Shown here piece after piece: positions 25,026-33,952 of a stretch of 37,382 nt of DNA. How positions within the stretch are numbered: position 1 is the first letter of the stretch; each line of letters starts with the position of its first letter. The DNA is from Pseudomonadales bacterium (GTDB taxonomy: Bacteria > Pseudomonadota > Gammaproteobacteria > Pseudomonadales > Ketobacteraceae), in NCBI GenBank assembly GCA_022361455.1, contig JAKSAW010000687.1:1-37382 (forward strand). Direction: 5' to 3'. The notes under the pieces are model-generated. The model was not told the origin of the DNA, ran no database searches, and was given only the letters and a program-made list of their open reading frames with translations. The position numbers were made by a program, and so were the translations under genes.

Positions 25026-26084
25026 ATGACGAACGCTATCAATAAAATGACCAACCACCTCAGCAATGCTTCAACAGCGGATATCTCCCATACCGCGACA
25101 GCACCCGCCATCTTTGTGCTGCAGCTATTTCAAGGCGCTATCGCTAAGTCATTTGATTTAGGGGAGATAGCATCTGTAGTTAAAGAGTTAGAAGCTGAAC
25201 CAAGTTTGCGTGTGTCGCTTGATACTTATATAGAGTATTTCAAAAACATTCGGGCTCAACTAAATGATGAGCTGCTAGGTTTTTTCCCTCAGCCAGTCCC
25301 AATTGGTGTCTACCGTGCTCTTTGTCATGGGTTAATTTATATGCCTAGTGTTAAAGCCTGTATTAAGCATATGAACTATACCTACCGACTCTTTAACAAT
25401 AACCAAGACCCATTTCAGTTTGAGATCATAGGCGATTCTGTTCGATTTATTGTTAATGAAAATCCATTGCCTACAGAAGCACAGCCATTCTTTCAGCAAA
25501 GTATGCTACTAACTCCAATTAAAACGTTGGGTTGGCTGACTGGCACGCCGATAACCCTCAATGGTGTTTCTCTTACCCATGAATCTTATGGCTATGGTGG
25601 TGATCTTGCTTTGGTTTACGGTTGCTCTATTGAATTTGATCAAGCAATTTGTTTTGCAGAGTTTTCTAAGCACGTTTTGGAACGTCCAGTTATTCGGCGT
25701 GACGCTGAGTTTGTTGACTATGTACGACATTCTTTTGTACATATCATTAAGCAGGATTATGGCAATCGCTTTATCAATCAAGTGAAGCAAGAAATCCTAC
25801 CTTTAATGAAATCTGGGTTTCCTTCATTAGAGCAACTGGGTAAGCGATTGGGGATGGCGCCGGCCACCTTGTCGCGGCGCCTACAAGAAAACGATACTCA
25901 ATATAATACGATAAAAGATGAACTAAGGCGTGATGCTGCCATTTATTACTTGACCAAAACAGAGCATTCCACAGAAACTATTGCCAGGGAATTAGGCTAC
26001 TCTGAATATAGCCCGTTTCATCGGGCTTTTAAAAAGTGGCTGGGAGTAACCCCTAACTATTATCGAAAGAATTATAGTCGCTAG
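25026..26084 (+). CDS. AraC-family transcriptional regulator
   Basis: A 352-aa regulator. Residues about 30-210 look like the arabinose-binding-like N-terminal domain of the OruR/VirF-type group (PIGVYRALCHGLIYMPS, TPIKTLGWLTG). The C-terminal two-HTH AraC domain occupies about 250-350, with LGKRLGMAPATLSRRLQ and the second helix-turn-helix ELGYSEYSPFHRAFKKWLG. It is divergent from the PhyH dioxygenase gene and convergent with the TetR gene, 3 bp from its stop. It is most likely a ligand-responsive activator of the PhyH gene. Confidence 0.92.
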   Translation: MTNAINKMTNHLSNASTADISHTATAPAIFVLQLFQGAIAKSFDLGEIASVVKELEAEPSLRVSLDTYIEYFKNIRAQLNDELLGFFPQPVPIGVYRALCHGLIYMPSVKACIKHMNYTYRLFNNNQDPFQFEIIGDSVRFIVNENPLPTEAQPFFQQSMLLTPIKTLGWLTGTPITLNGVSLTHESYGYGGDLALVYGCSIEFDQAICFAEFSKHVLERPVIRRDAEFVDYVRHSFVHIIKQDYGNRFINQVKQEILPLMKSGFPSLEQLGKRLGMAPATLSRRLQENDTQYNTIKDELRRDAAIYYLTKTEHSTETIARELGYSEYSPFHRAFKKWLGVTPNYYRKNYSR

Positions 26085-26087
26085 ACT

Positions 26088-26780
26088 TTATTCATCAGCC
26101 AATAAAGAATGATCCCATTTGTCTGGTCTTGGAGGCGGTGTGTTAATACCTTCACGGGCTTTAATATGCTGAGCAAGAATTTGTGACCATAGTTTTAGGT
26201 AGCGATCAAAAATCTTCTCATTAAACATTAGGTGCAAATCTTCGGCCATACCGCGAATGACCCATTGGGTCAGGATCATTAAATCACTGATTTCGAATTT
26301 ATCATCAATAGGTTCAAGGTAATGATCTGCGCCATCAAACACTACCTTTACACCAATGATCCATAGCTGGCGCATTATCTTAGCTAATTCAGGGTCGCGG
26401 CGGCTTGCCTGTAATAGCTCATTCATTGCTACGTATTCTGGTTGTTTGAAAATATCTTTCCAACAAACATAGATTAGTTCATGCAAGCGATCATCGGATG
26501 CTTCCAGTTTTGAAATCGCTTTTCCCAGCTGAATGTAGAGTTGTCGCGCTAGCTGTTCTGCCGCTGCGGCAATCATGGCGTTTTTGTTGGGGAAGTGATG
26601 TACCGGTGCGCCGCGAGATACTTCGGCGACCTCGATCACTCGGCTAATGGTGGTGCCAGCATAGCCATCATGGGCGAGGCAATACAGGGTGGCATCTAGT
26701 ATCCGCTGTCGCATAGCGTCAGCGCGTTCTTTCTGGGTTCGACGTTGCTTGGGCGACTCATCGTTTCGAGCCTTGCTCAT
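26088..26780 (-). CDS. TetR-family transcriptional regulator
   Basis: A 230-aa TetR regulator. The N-terminal HTH is clear: RILDATLYCLAHDGYAGTTI then EVSRGAPVHHFPNK. The remaining helical domain has the acidic/hydrophobic pattern of a ligand-binding domain. The ATG at 26780 is chosen because GGAGAA lies about 5 bp upstream; the frame extends to a TTG at 26807 without support. It is divergent from the acyl-CoA dehydrogenase/MFE-2/thiolase operon, so it is the probable repressor, released by an acyl-CoA. Confidence 0.92.
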   Translation of the reverse strand: MSKARNDESPKQRRTQKERADAMRQRILDATLYCLAHDGYAGTTISRVIEVAEVSRGAPVHHFPNKNAMIAAAAEQLARQLYIQLGKAISKLEASDDRLHELIYVCWKDIFKQPEYVAMNELLQASRRDPELAKIMRQLWIIGVKVVFDGADHYLEPIDDKFEISDLMILTQWVIRGMAEDLHLMFNEKIFDRYLKLWSQILAQHIKAREGINTPPPRPDKWDHSLLADE

Positions 26781-26839
26781 AACTTCTCCAGTGACCTCAA
26801 TTTCCAAATAGTCATTTTATCAACTCCAAAAAAATCTGC

Positions 26840-26890
26840 TTGACAGGATTATGGCTAATTAAGGTAATCTAAACAAGTTGTACGTACGTA
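26840..26890 (+). promoter_or_regulatory. Promoter and candidate TetR operator of the beta-oxidation operon
   Basis: TTGACA (26840-26845, perfect -35) is followed after 17 bp by GGTAAT (26863-26868), a fair -10. A perfect 10-bp palindrome, TACGTACGTA (26881-26890), lies just downstream of the -10, around the expected start of transcription, where a bound TetR dimer would block initiation. Confidence 0.6.
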
Positions 26891-26979
26891 TTGTAAGTTA
26901 ATTGGGTAATTAGGCTCGGGAATAAGCGTTAATAATCAGATGCTTATAGTTAGTAGCCGGTTGTATTTTGGAGATCAGT

Positions 26980-28152
26980 ATGAGTTTTAACACCCCACAA
27001 GCTGTGGCACCTATGATGCCTCGCACGATATTTAATGAAGATCACGAAGCATTTCGCAACACGGTTCGGCGCTTCTTTGAGACGGAAATCGCCCCCCATC
27101 ATGAAAAGTGGGAGGAGCAGCAGCACTTGGATAGAGAGCTGTGGAACAAGGCTGGTGAACTAGGATTGTTATGTTGCACGATGCCTGAAGAATACGGTGG
27201 CTATGGTGTAGATCGTCTTTACAGTGTGATCTTGATGGAAGAGCAAGCGCGTGTTGGGGATTCGGCCTCTGGTTTTGCGTTGCATTCCGATATTGTCGCT
27301 AACTACATCAACAACTTTGGTTCTGAAGAGCAGAAACAAAACTGGCTACCAAAAATGGCAACAGGAGAAGCCATTGGTGCCATCGCGATGACTGAACCAG
27401 GAACCGGTTCGGACTTACAGGCAGTTCGTACTACAGCTGTTGAAGACGGCGACGACTATGTGCTTAACGGCTCCAAGATATTTATTACCAACGGTTATCT
27501 TTGCGATATGGCTGTCGTTGTTGCAAAGACTGGTGATGTAAAAGGTGGTGCAGGTAATGTATCGCTATTCATTGTTGAAGCGGATCGCGAAGGTTTTACT
27601 AAGGGCAAACCGCTAAAGAAAGTGGGTATGAAAGGCCAGGATACCTGCGAATTATTTTTCAATAACGTGCGTATTCCAAAATCAAACATGCTTGGTGCTG
27701 ATGGCATGGGATTTATTATGCTAATGAAAGAATTAGCATGGGAACGCATGATGATTGCGATTATTTGTGCAGCGGGTGCTGAATTCGCATTAGCGACTAC
27801 CGTTGAATATGTGAAAGAGCGTAAAGCCTTTGGCAAACCTGTAGCTGCTTTTCAAAATACCCGTTTCAAATTAGCTGAAATGCGTTCCGAAATTCAGATT
27901 GGTCGCGTGTTTGTAGATCGCTGTATTGAGCAAGTGGTGAAAGGGGAGCTTAGTATCGAAGCTGCTTGTGCTGCTAAGTATTGGGTTTCTGATTTATTGA
28001 GTAACGTAGTGGATGAGTGTGTGCAGTTGCATGGTGGTTATGGCTATATGCTGGAGTATCCCATTGCGCGTGCTTATGTTGATAGCCGTGCTAACCGTAT
28101 TTATGGCGGCACTAATGAAATCATGAAAGAACTTATTTCCCGTTCTATTTAA
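26980..28152 (+). CDS. Acyl-CoA dehydrogenase
   Basis: A 390-aa FAD-dependent acyl-CoA dehydrogenase. Signatures include AIAMTEPGTGSDLQAV (flavin/substrate loop), GGYGYMLEYPIARAY and IYGGTNEIMKELI, whose glutamates include the catalytic base. It performs the first step of beta-oxidation, making the trans-2-enoyl-CoA. ATG 26980 has GGAG 7 bp upstream; the frame extends to a TTG at 26968. It leads a three-gene operon in which the following genes supply hydration, oxidation and thiolysis. Confidence 0.93.
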   Translation: MSFNTPQAVAPMMPRTIFNEDHEAFRNTVRRFFETEIAPHHEKWEEQQHLDRELWNKAGELGLLCCTMPEEYGGYGVDRLYSVILMEEQARVGDSASGFALHSDIVANYINNFGSEEQKQNWLPKMATGEAIGAIAMTEPGTGSDLQAVRTTAVEDGDDYVLNGSKIFITNGYLCDMAVVVAKTGDVKGGAGNVSLFIVEADREGFTKGKPLKKVGMKGQDTCELFFNNVRIPKSNMLGADGMGFIMLMKELAWERMMIAIICAAGAEFALATTVEYVKERKAFGKPVAAFQNTRFKLAEMRSEIQIGRVFVDRCIEQVVKGELSIEAACAAKYWVSDLLSNVVDECVQLHGGYGYMLEYPIARAYVDSRANRIYGGTNEIMKELISRSI

Positions 28153-28198
28153 TTCATATAACTCGTATAAGAAATTTTGGTTTGAGGGAGAAATCAAT

Positions 28199-31100
28199 AT
28201 GTCCGGACTACGTTTTGATAATAGGGTCGCCATAGTTACCGGTGCTGGTAATGGTTTAGGTCGTCAACATGCGTTGCTGCTAGGTTCCTTGGGCGCAAAG
28301 GTGGTGGTTAATGATCTAGGTGGCGGTGCGTTTGGCGATGGTAAATCTTCTGCTGCAGCCGATAAGGTAGTTGAAGAGATAAAAGAGCTGGGTGGCGATG
28401 CAGTTGCAAACTATGATTCCGTTGAGGATGGCGAGGCAATTGTAAAAACCGCGATGGATGCTTTTGGTACGGTTGATATCGTCATTAACAATGCTGGTAT
28501 TTTACGTGATACCAGCTTTGCAAAAATGACTGATAACGATTGGGACTTGATTTTAAAGGTTCATCTAACCGGTTCTAAGTCTGTCACCCAAGCGGCATGG
28601 CCCATAATGCGTGAAAAAGGCTATGGTCGAATCATAATGACCACTTCAGCTGCCGGTTTATACGGAAACTTTGGCCAAGCGAACTATTGTGCTGCCAAGC
28701 TAGGTTTACATGGCTTAGCACAATGCTTAGCGGAAGAAGGTCGTAGTAAAGGCATACATGTTAATACCATTGCTCCAATTGCTAAATCTCGATTAACGGA
28801 AACGATATTGCCGCCGGATATTTTGGCAAACCTCAAACCTGAAAATGTTAGCCCCTTGGTTGCTTGGCTATGTCATGAGGACTGTGAAGAAACTAAAGGT
28901 GTGTTCGAAGTAGGGGCTGGTTATATTTCTAAGCTCCGTTGGGAGCGTACCCTTGGTCATACCTTTCCTTTGGGTCGTCAATTTGACATCGATGATGTGG
29001 TTAAAAAGTGGGATAAAATTACCGACTTTACCGATGCCGAACATCCAAAGAACACCAATGATTCTGTAGCGCCTATTTTTGCCAACATTAGTAATCCAAG
29101 TCTTGGCGGTAACGAGTTCATCGATTTGGACGAAGCGGTCAAAGGTGAACTGGTGCTGGAATCGGAATACGATGAGCGTGATGTGGCGTTGTATGCACTA
29201 GGTATTGGTGCCGCCCATGATCCTCTAGATAATTCAGAATTGAAATATGTGTATGAGATGGGTAGTGATTTTAGTGTGCTACCCACTTTTGCAGTTATGC
29301 CGCAATCAGGTGCCATGCTATCTGCTGCTAAAACTGGCCAATTCAGTATGCCTGGTATGAGCTTTGGTCTCGATCGATTATTACATGGTGAGCAATACAC
29401 CGAAATTCATCGGCCACTACCTGCTAACGCGAAACTGAAACATATCTTTAAATTTAAAGAAGCCTTCGATAAAGACCCGAATGCGGTAGTTACCTTCGCG
29501 ATCTCATCAGTAGATGAAGACGGTAACGAAGTCGCCTATAACGAAATGACATCGTTCGTGAAAGGCGCTGGTGGTTGGGGTGGCGACCGAGGCCCATCGG
29601 GCGATATTAATGTGCCACCAGAGCGTGAGCCGGATGCAGTGATTGAGGAAAAAACCGATGATAATCAAACGCTACTTTATCGTTTGTCTGGTGATTGGAA
29701 TCCATTACATGCTGATCCAAATTTTGCTAAGGCATTTGGCTACGATAAACCAATTCTTCACGGGTTATGTACCTTTGGATATTGTGGTCGCCATGTCATA
29801 AAAGCATTCAGTGATAATGACCCACGTTACTTTAAGAGCATTAAGGTACGCTTCGCGAAGAACGTTTTCCCTGGCGAAACGCTAGTGACTCGCATGTGGA
29901 AAGAATCTGATACACGGATTTTGTTTGAAACCACCGTTAAAGAACGTAACGAAGTGGTTATTAAAAATGCCGCTATTGAATTGTTTTCTGAAATTCCAGA
30001 AGACAAGCCTGTTGCAACAAAGCAAGCGTCGTCCGGTGATGCTCAGCCTACAGAGTCAGCGGTTAATGAAGATGTCACATTGGATGATGTCTTTAGCGCG
30101 GTTAGCCAATATGTGGCTAGTAAACCTGATCTGGCAGAGCAGGTTAAAACAGGCTTTCAGTTTAAGTTTAGCAACCCGGATACCGCTTGGTTTATCGATC
30201 TGAAGAACGGTAGTGGCAGCGCGGGTGCTGGTGAAATGGATAAGCCAGATGTGACCATTGAACTGGATACTAAGCATGTCGACACCTTATTCGGCGGCAA
30301 TATGGGCGAAGTTCAAAAGCTCTATTTTGGCGGCGAAATGAAGCTATCCGGCAATATCATGGCCTCGAATAAGCTAACGGTACTTTCTGGAATGGATCCA
30401 GAGTTAGTTGAGCAGGCAAGAGCTAAACGTGTTGCTGCTGGTGGTTCCAACGAAACTGCAGCGCCGCCTACTGAAGCGCAAGACACTGAGATTACCCTAG
30501 CGGATATATTTGCAGGTGTTGGTGAATTCATTGCTAGCAAACCGGAGTTAGTAGCTGATGTTAGTACAAGCTTCCAGTTCAAATTCAGCAATCCAGATTC
30601 AACCTGGTTTATTGATCTTAAGAATGATGCGGGTGCGGCAGGCGCTGGATTTGTTGAAAAGCCAGATGTCACCATAGAGCTAGATACCAAGCATGTTGAT
30701 ACATTGTTCGGTGGCAATGTCGCGGAAGTTCAAAAGTTATTTTTTGGTGGTGAGCTGAAATTATCCGGCAACATTATGGCTTCAAATAAACTGAGTGCGC
30801 TTTCCGATATGGATCCGAAGTTAGTGGAGGCTGCGCGGGATAAGCGTTTGCAAGAGGGAACAAGTGCTGCAGAAGCTAGTGTCACAACCGCAAAACGTGA
30901 ACCTTCCGCTACTGCAATCTTCGCGGCATTGAAAGAGCGCGCTTTGAGTGGAGATTTCTCTCTTAGTGGAAGTCCTGAAGTGCAGTTCAATGTCACCGAT
31001 CCCGATACTAGCTGGGTGATTACAGGAGAGGCCGGTAATTGGGAAGTCTACGAAGGTAGTAGTGATTCCGCCAAGACAGTATTTACTATAAGCGATCAGT

Positions 31101-31222
31101 TATTAGAAGCATTGGCAAAAGGTGAACGTTCTGCGAAGGATCTTTACCAACACGGTGAGTTACGAATCGATGGCGATATGATGCTTGCCCACGACCTAGA
31201 ACAATTCAAGGGTTTGGCATAG
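28199..31222 (+). CDS. MFE-2-like multifunctional beta-oxidation enzyme: SDR + hydratase-2 + three SCP2 domains
   Basis: A 1007-aa protein resembling peroxisomal multifunctional enzyme type 2 (human HSD17B4). Residues 1-300 are a short-chain dehydrogenase with GAGNGLG (15-21), NNAG (97-100), Ser150, Tyr163 and Lys167. About 315-605 is a MaoC-type 2-enoyl-CoA hydratase 2 with the motif GDWNPLHADP (Asp499, His504) and KPILHGLCTFG. Then come three sterol-carrier-protein-2 domains at about 623-744, 762-882 and 903-1007. The first two are very alike (both contain KPDVTIELDTKHVDTLFGGN); the third is divergent. It hydrates enoyl-CoAs and oxidises the (3R)-hydroxyacyl-CoA to 3-ketoacyl-CoA; SCP2 domains bind bulky lipids or acyl-CoAs. 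The human enzyme has one SCP2 domain. Confidence 0.93.
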   Translation: MSGLRFDNRVAIVTGAGNGLGRQHALLLGSLGAKVVVNDLGGGAFGDGKSSAAADKVVEEIKELGGDAVANYDSVEDGEAIVKTAMDAFGTVDIVINNAGILRDTSFAKMTDNDWDLILKVHLTGSKSVTQAAWPIMREKGYGRIIMTTSAAGLYGNFGQANYCAAKLGLHGLAQCLAEEGRSKGIHVNTIAPIAKSRLTETILPPDILANLKPENVSPLVAWLCHEDCEETKGVFEVGAGYISKLRWERTLGHTFPLGRQFDIDDVVKKWDKITDFTDAEHPKNTNDSVAPIFANISNPSLGGNEFIDLDEAVKGELVLESEYDERDVALYALGIGAAHDPLDNSELKYVYEMGSDFSVLPTFAVMPQSGAMLSAAKTGQFSMPGMSFGLDRLLHGEQYTEIHRPLPANAKLKHIFKFKEAFDKDPNAVVTFAISSVDEDGNEVAYNEMTSFVKGAGGWGGDRGPSGDINVPPEREPDAVIEEKTDDNQTLLYRLSGDWNPLHADPNFAKAFGYDKPILHGLCTFGYCGRHVIKAFSDNDPRYFKSIKVRFAKNVFPGETLVTRMWKESDTRILFETTVKERNEVVIKNAAIELFSEIPEDKPVATKQASSGDAQPTESAVNEDVTLDDVFSAVSQYVASKPDLAEQVKTGFQFKFSNPDTAWFIDLKNGSGSAGAGEMDKPDVTIELDTKHVDTLFGGNMGEVQKLYFGGEMKLSGNIMASNKLTVLSGMDPELVEQARAKRVAAGGSNETAAPPTEAQDTEITLADIFAGVGEFIASKPELVADVSTSFQFKFSNPDSTWFIDLKNDAGAAGAGFVEKPDVTIELDTKHVDTLFGGNVAEVQKLFFGGELKLSGNIMASNKLSALSDMDPKLVEAARDKRLQEGTSAAEASVTTAKREPSATAIFAALKERALSGDFSLSGSPEVQFNVTDPDTSWVITGEAGNWEVYEGSSDSAKTVFTISDQLLEALAKGERSAKDLYQHGELRIDGDMMLAHDLEQFKGLA

Positions 31223-31250
31223 GCCAGCCAAATAACCTAAGGAGAAAACT

Positions 31251-32432
31251 ATGAATCGTCGAGTTAATGTTATCGGTGTTGGCATGACCAAGTTTGCAAA
31301 ACCTGGCAGTAGTGCTGACTACCATGAAATGGCGCGTGAGGCTGGCACTATTGCGTTGAAAGATGCGGGTATTGATTATTCCGAAGTACAACAGGCCTAT
31401 GCCGGTTATGTGTATGGAGACTCTACTTGTGGTCAACGTGCAGTTTATGAGTTGGGACTTTCGGGCATTCCTGTTATTAATGTCAACAATAACTGTTCCA
31501 CAGGTTCAACCGCATTGTATTTGGCAAGGCAAGCTATTGAAGGAGGTTTGGCAGAATGTGTTATCGCGCTGGGCTTTGAAAAAATGGAGCGGGGCGCATT
31601 AGGATCGAAGTTTAATGATCGCGAAAATCCTATGGGCAAGCATGTTCAGGTGATGTTAGACAGCCAAGGCTTTACCAGCGCGCCACCAGCAGCCCAAATG
31701 TTTGGTGGTGCTGGCAGAGAGTATCGTTGGGAGCATAGCATCAAGCGTGAGACCTTTGGTCAGATTGCTGTAAAAGCACGTGATCATGCCAGTCGCAATC
31801 CCTATGCATTATTCAACCAGCCTATGTCACTAGAAGAGATTATGGCATCGGAAGAAGTATTTGATCCTTTGACTCGCTTCCAATGTTGCCCGCCGACGTG
31901 TGGTGCTGGTGCAGCTATTCTGTGTTCCGATGAATTTGCTAAAAAGCATGGCATTGATAATCCTGTTTATATCGCGGCACAGGCGATGACAACGGATTTT
32001 GCCAGCAGTTTCGAAGAACAAAGTATGATTAAGATGGTCGGCTATGACATGACTAAATCAGCCGCCGCTCAAGTTTATGAACAAGCAGGTGTTGGCCCGG
32101 AAGATGTTCAAGTCGTAGAACTTCACGATTGCTTTACTGCAAATGAGTTAATCACCTACGAGGGATTAGGTTTATGTCCAGAAGGCGGTGCTGAACAATT
32201 TATTTGGGATGGCGATAATACTTATGGTGGTAAGTATGTAACCAATCCATCGGGTGGTTTATTGTCAAAAGGCCATCCGTTAGGAGCAACCGGTTTAGCG
32301 CAATGTACCGAGCTTGTATGGCAACTTCGAGGCATGGCTGATAAGCGCCAAGTGGAGAATGCCAATATTGCTCTTCAACATAACCTGGGGCTTGGTGGTG
32401 CCTGCGTGGTGACTATGTATAGAAGGGACTAG
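31251..32432 (+). CDS. SCP-x-type thiolase (lipid-transfer-protein thiolase)
   Basis: A 393-aa thiolase of the SCP-x/lipid-transfer-protein group. The nucleophile is Cys82 in NNNCSTGS; the later motifs HDCFTANE and [14 protein letters not shown] hold the His and the pantetheine loop. It should cleave 3-ketoacyl-CoAs, especially 2-methyl-branched or sterol side-chain substrates in mammals. It lacks the C-terminal SCP2 domain found in mammalian SCP-x; the preceding gene has three. AAGGAG precedes the ATG 28 bp after the MFE-2 stop. Confidence 0.93.
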   Translation: MNRRVNVIGVGMTKFAKPGSSADYHEMAREAGTIALKDAGIDYSEVQQAYAGYVYGDSTCGQRAVYELGLSGIPVINVNNNCSTGSTALYLARQAIEGGLAECVIALGFEKMERGALGSKFNDRENPMGKHVQVMLDSQGFTSAPPAAQMFGGAGREYRWEHSIKRETFGQIAVKARDHASRNPYALFNQPMSLEEIMASEEVFDPLTRFQCCPPTCGAGAAILCSDEFAKKHGIDNPVYIAAQAMTTDFASSFEEQSMIKMVGYDMTKSAAAQVYEQAGVGPEDVQVVELHDCFTANELITYEGLGLCPEGGAEQFIWDGDNTYGGKYVTNPSGGLLSKGHPLGATGLAQCTELVWQLRGMADKRQVENANIALQHNLGLGGACVVTMYRRD

Positions 32433-32444
32433 ATTGGCACCAGC

Positions 32445-32485
32445 TGATGCAGCTTACATTATTAACGCTTAGGTAAGCTGCATCA
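32445..32485. terminator. Hairpin terminator after the beta-oxidation operon
   Basis: TGATGCAGCTTAC (32445-32457) pairs perfectly with GTAAGCTGCATCA (32473-32485), a 13-bp stem with a 15-nt loop. It lies between convergent stops at 32432 and 32511. The T-run afterwards is weak. Confidence 0.6.
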
Positions 32486-32510
32486 TTAGGTTTCTGGATC
32501 AACTCTAGAT

Positions 32511-32969
32511 TTATGCTGGGTCTGTGGGTGGGATCCAAGTTAGAGAAGAATGATGGAGAGATATCAACACTTTGCCATTTAGCTTATGGTACGCGAAGGT
32601 ATAGTCAGCACGTGTTGCATCGCCATTGGCATTGACAAAGGTGTAGTGGCCCATATCTTTGTAGCCCAAGCCACCGGCTTTCAAAACAGGGCCAGCAGCG
32701 CTTTGAAACTCTATATGCTTCCAAGCATGGTTTAAGAAGCCATTGTCATGGGGATAGTCAGGATTGCCCCCTACGAAATAGGAACGTGCCCCCGCTTCAT
32801 CAAGACGAATTACATCAGCCAAGGTGGGTTTGAACAATAGTGGCTCATCGGGTGAACCAAAGTCATATAGTCCGAGAAGCGTTTCCACATCTTGATCGAT
32901 TATGGCTTTGGTCCATGCCCGTTGTGCGTTGACGACCTCTGCCTTTGTCATTTCTTCAAATTTTCTCAT
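32511..32969 (-). CDS. NTF2/SnoaL-like (CaMKII-association-domain-like) protein
   Basis: A 152-aa soluble protein. The start VNAQRAWTKAIIDQDVETLLGLYD, the central DYPHDNGFLNHAWKH and the end VLISLHHSSLTWIP follow the cone-shaped NTF2-like fold shared with the CaMKII-association domain. Some database entries for close relatives carry unrelated names, so no enzymatic role is claimed. The start is uncertain: ATG 32969 has a weak GAG-type site, with an upstream ATG at 32987 and a downstream one at 32951 as alternatives. It lies 38 bp downstream of a sterol-desaturase-family gene on the same strand, so the two may be cotranscribed. Confidence 0.65.
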   Translation of the reverse strand: MRKFEEMTKAEVVNAQRAWTKAIIDQDVETLLGLYDFGSPDEPLLFKPTLADVIRLDEAGARSYFVGGNPDYPHDNGFLNHAWKHIEFQSAAGPVLKAGGLGYKDMGHYTFVNANGDATRADYTFAYHKLNGKVLISLHHSSLTWIPPTDPA

Positions 32970-33007
32970 TACTAACTCACATATCATAAAATTGTCTGTG
33001 GATTTTG

Positions 33008-33745
33008 TTATTTCTCGCTCGCTTGGTGATTTTTGTGCACATCTCTATACAGCAACATATCAACAAGCATTTCCTCTCTCTCCGCGGTAAATCCACACTT
33101 ACCGTTCCAGACACGAGGATTTTCGTAAGTTCCGAATAGCATATCCCACCAAACTATATCGCCATAGTTGTTCTTATGGCGTCCATGTTGATGGTGGATC
33201 CTGTGCATTTCGGGCCTTTGAAAGATATAACCGACCCATCTGGGGGTTCTCACATTGGTATGATAAAAGAACTCACCAATAGCAGTAAAGAAGGTATATA
33301 TGGCACTGGCCTCCACAGATAGTCCAAGGAACGAGTAAACCAAGAGACTGCCTATGATGGAATTGGCGATCATCTCCCCTGGATGCTTGTAAAACGAGGT
33401 TATTACTTCCAGTCTTCTAGGGCTGTGATGAATTTGGTGAAAATACAACCACAAGAAATCGAACTCATGACGCCAGCGATGCCACCAATAGAAAAGAAAT
33501 GTTGCAAAAAAGTAAGCCAAAGCTCCACCTACGGTGGGGGAAACATGATCAGACAGAGAAAATACTGACCATTTAGATAGCCATATTTCCCATGTAAAGC
33601 CTGCTAACACTACAATCAAAAGCTGTATGCCGTTGACCAATAGCACCCTCCAAGGCCAGCTCTTTATCGCAGGTAGTCCCCACCCAGGTATGATTCTCTC
33701 GAGGGCAAAGCAAGCAACGAAAATAACTATTATAACATCGAGCAT
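33008..33745 (-). CDS. Sterol desaturase / fatty acid hydroxylase superfamily enzyme
   Basis: A 245-aa membrane di-iron oxygenase with three histidine boxes: HRWRH, then HQIHHSPRR, then HRIHHQHGRH, together with GTYENP near the end, a usual closing segment of this family. Hydrophobic helices lie at about 1-20, 30-50 and 75-92. It is not a close copy of the gene at 8636: the histidine spacing and flanks differ. It could hydroxylate a sterol, hopanoid, carotenoid or lipid head or tail group. Immediate neighbours are an NTF2-like gene and an MMPL/RND transporter. Confidence 0.88.
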   Translation of the reverse strand: MLDVIIVIFVACFALERIIPGWGLPAIKSWPWRVLLVNGIQLLIVVLAGFTWEIWLSKWSVFSLSDHVSPTVGGALAYFFATFLFYWWHRWRHEFDFLWLYFHQIHHSPRRLEVITSFYKHPGEMIANSIIGSLLVYSFLGLSVEASAIYTFFTAIGEFFYHTNVRTPRWVGYIFQRPEMHRIHHQHGRHKNNYGDIVWWDMLFGTYENPRVWNGKCGFTAEREEMLVDMLLYRDVHKNHQASEK

Positions 33746-33952
33746 AGTGGCTCCTTTTCAGATTAGAAAAGGCCAAGTGTATTTTTGGGAGCTTTAAATA
33801 GAAGGGAAAAGGGAATAGTAGTGCATATTAATACTCAAGGTATTGGTAAGAACGACAGCGGCATGAACATAAAGTTGCTGTGCAGTGACTAAATTAAGGT
33901 CCAGAGTAGTGTGCTAAACCGGAGTCGATGTCTGTCCCAACAGTAAAGAAAC

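Noticed and set aside
28978..30996. Several leftward ORFs of 88-140 codons under the MFE-2 gene
   Set aside because: All are antisense to strongly conserved domains; the serine-rich translations are typical shadows.
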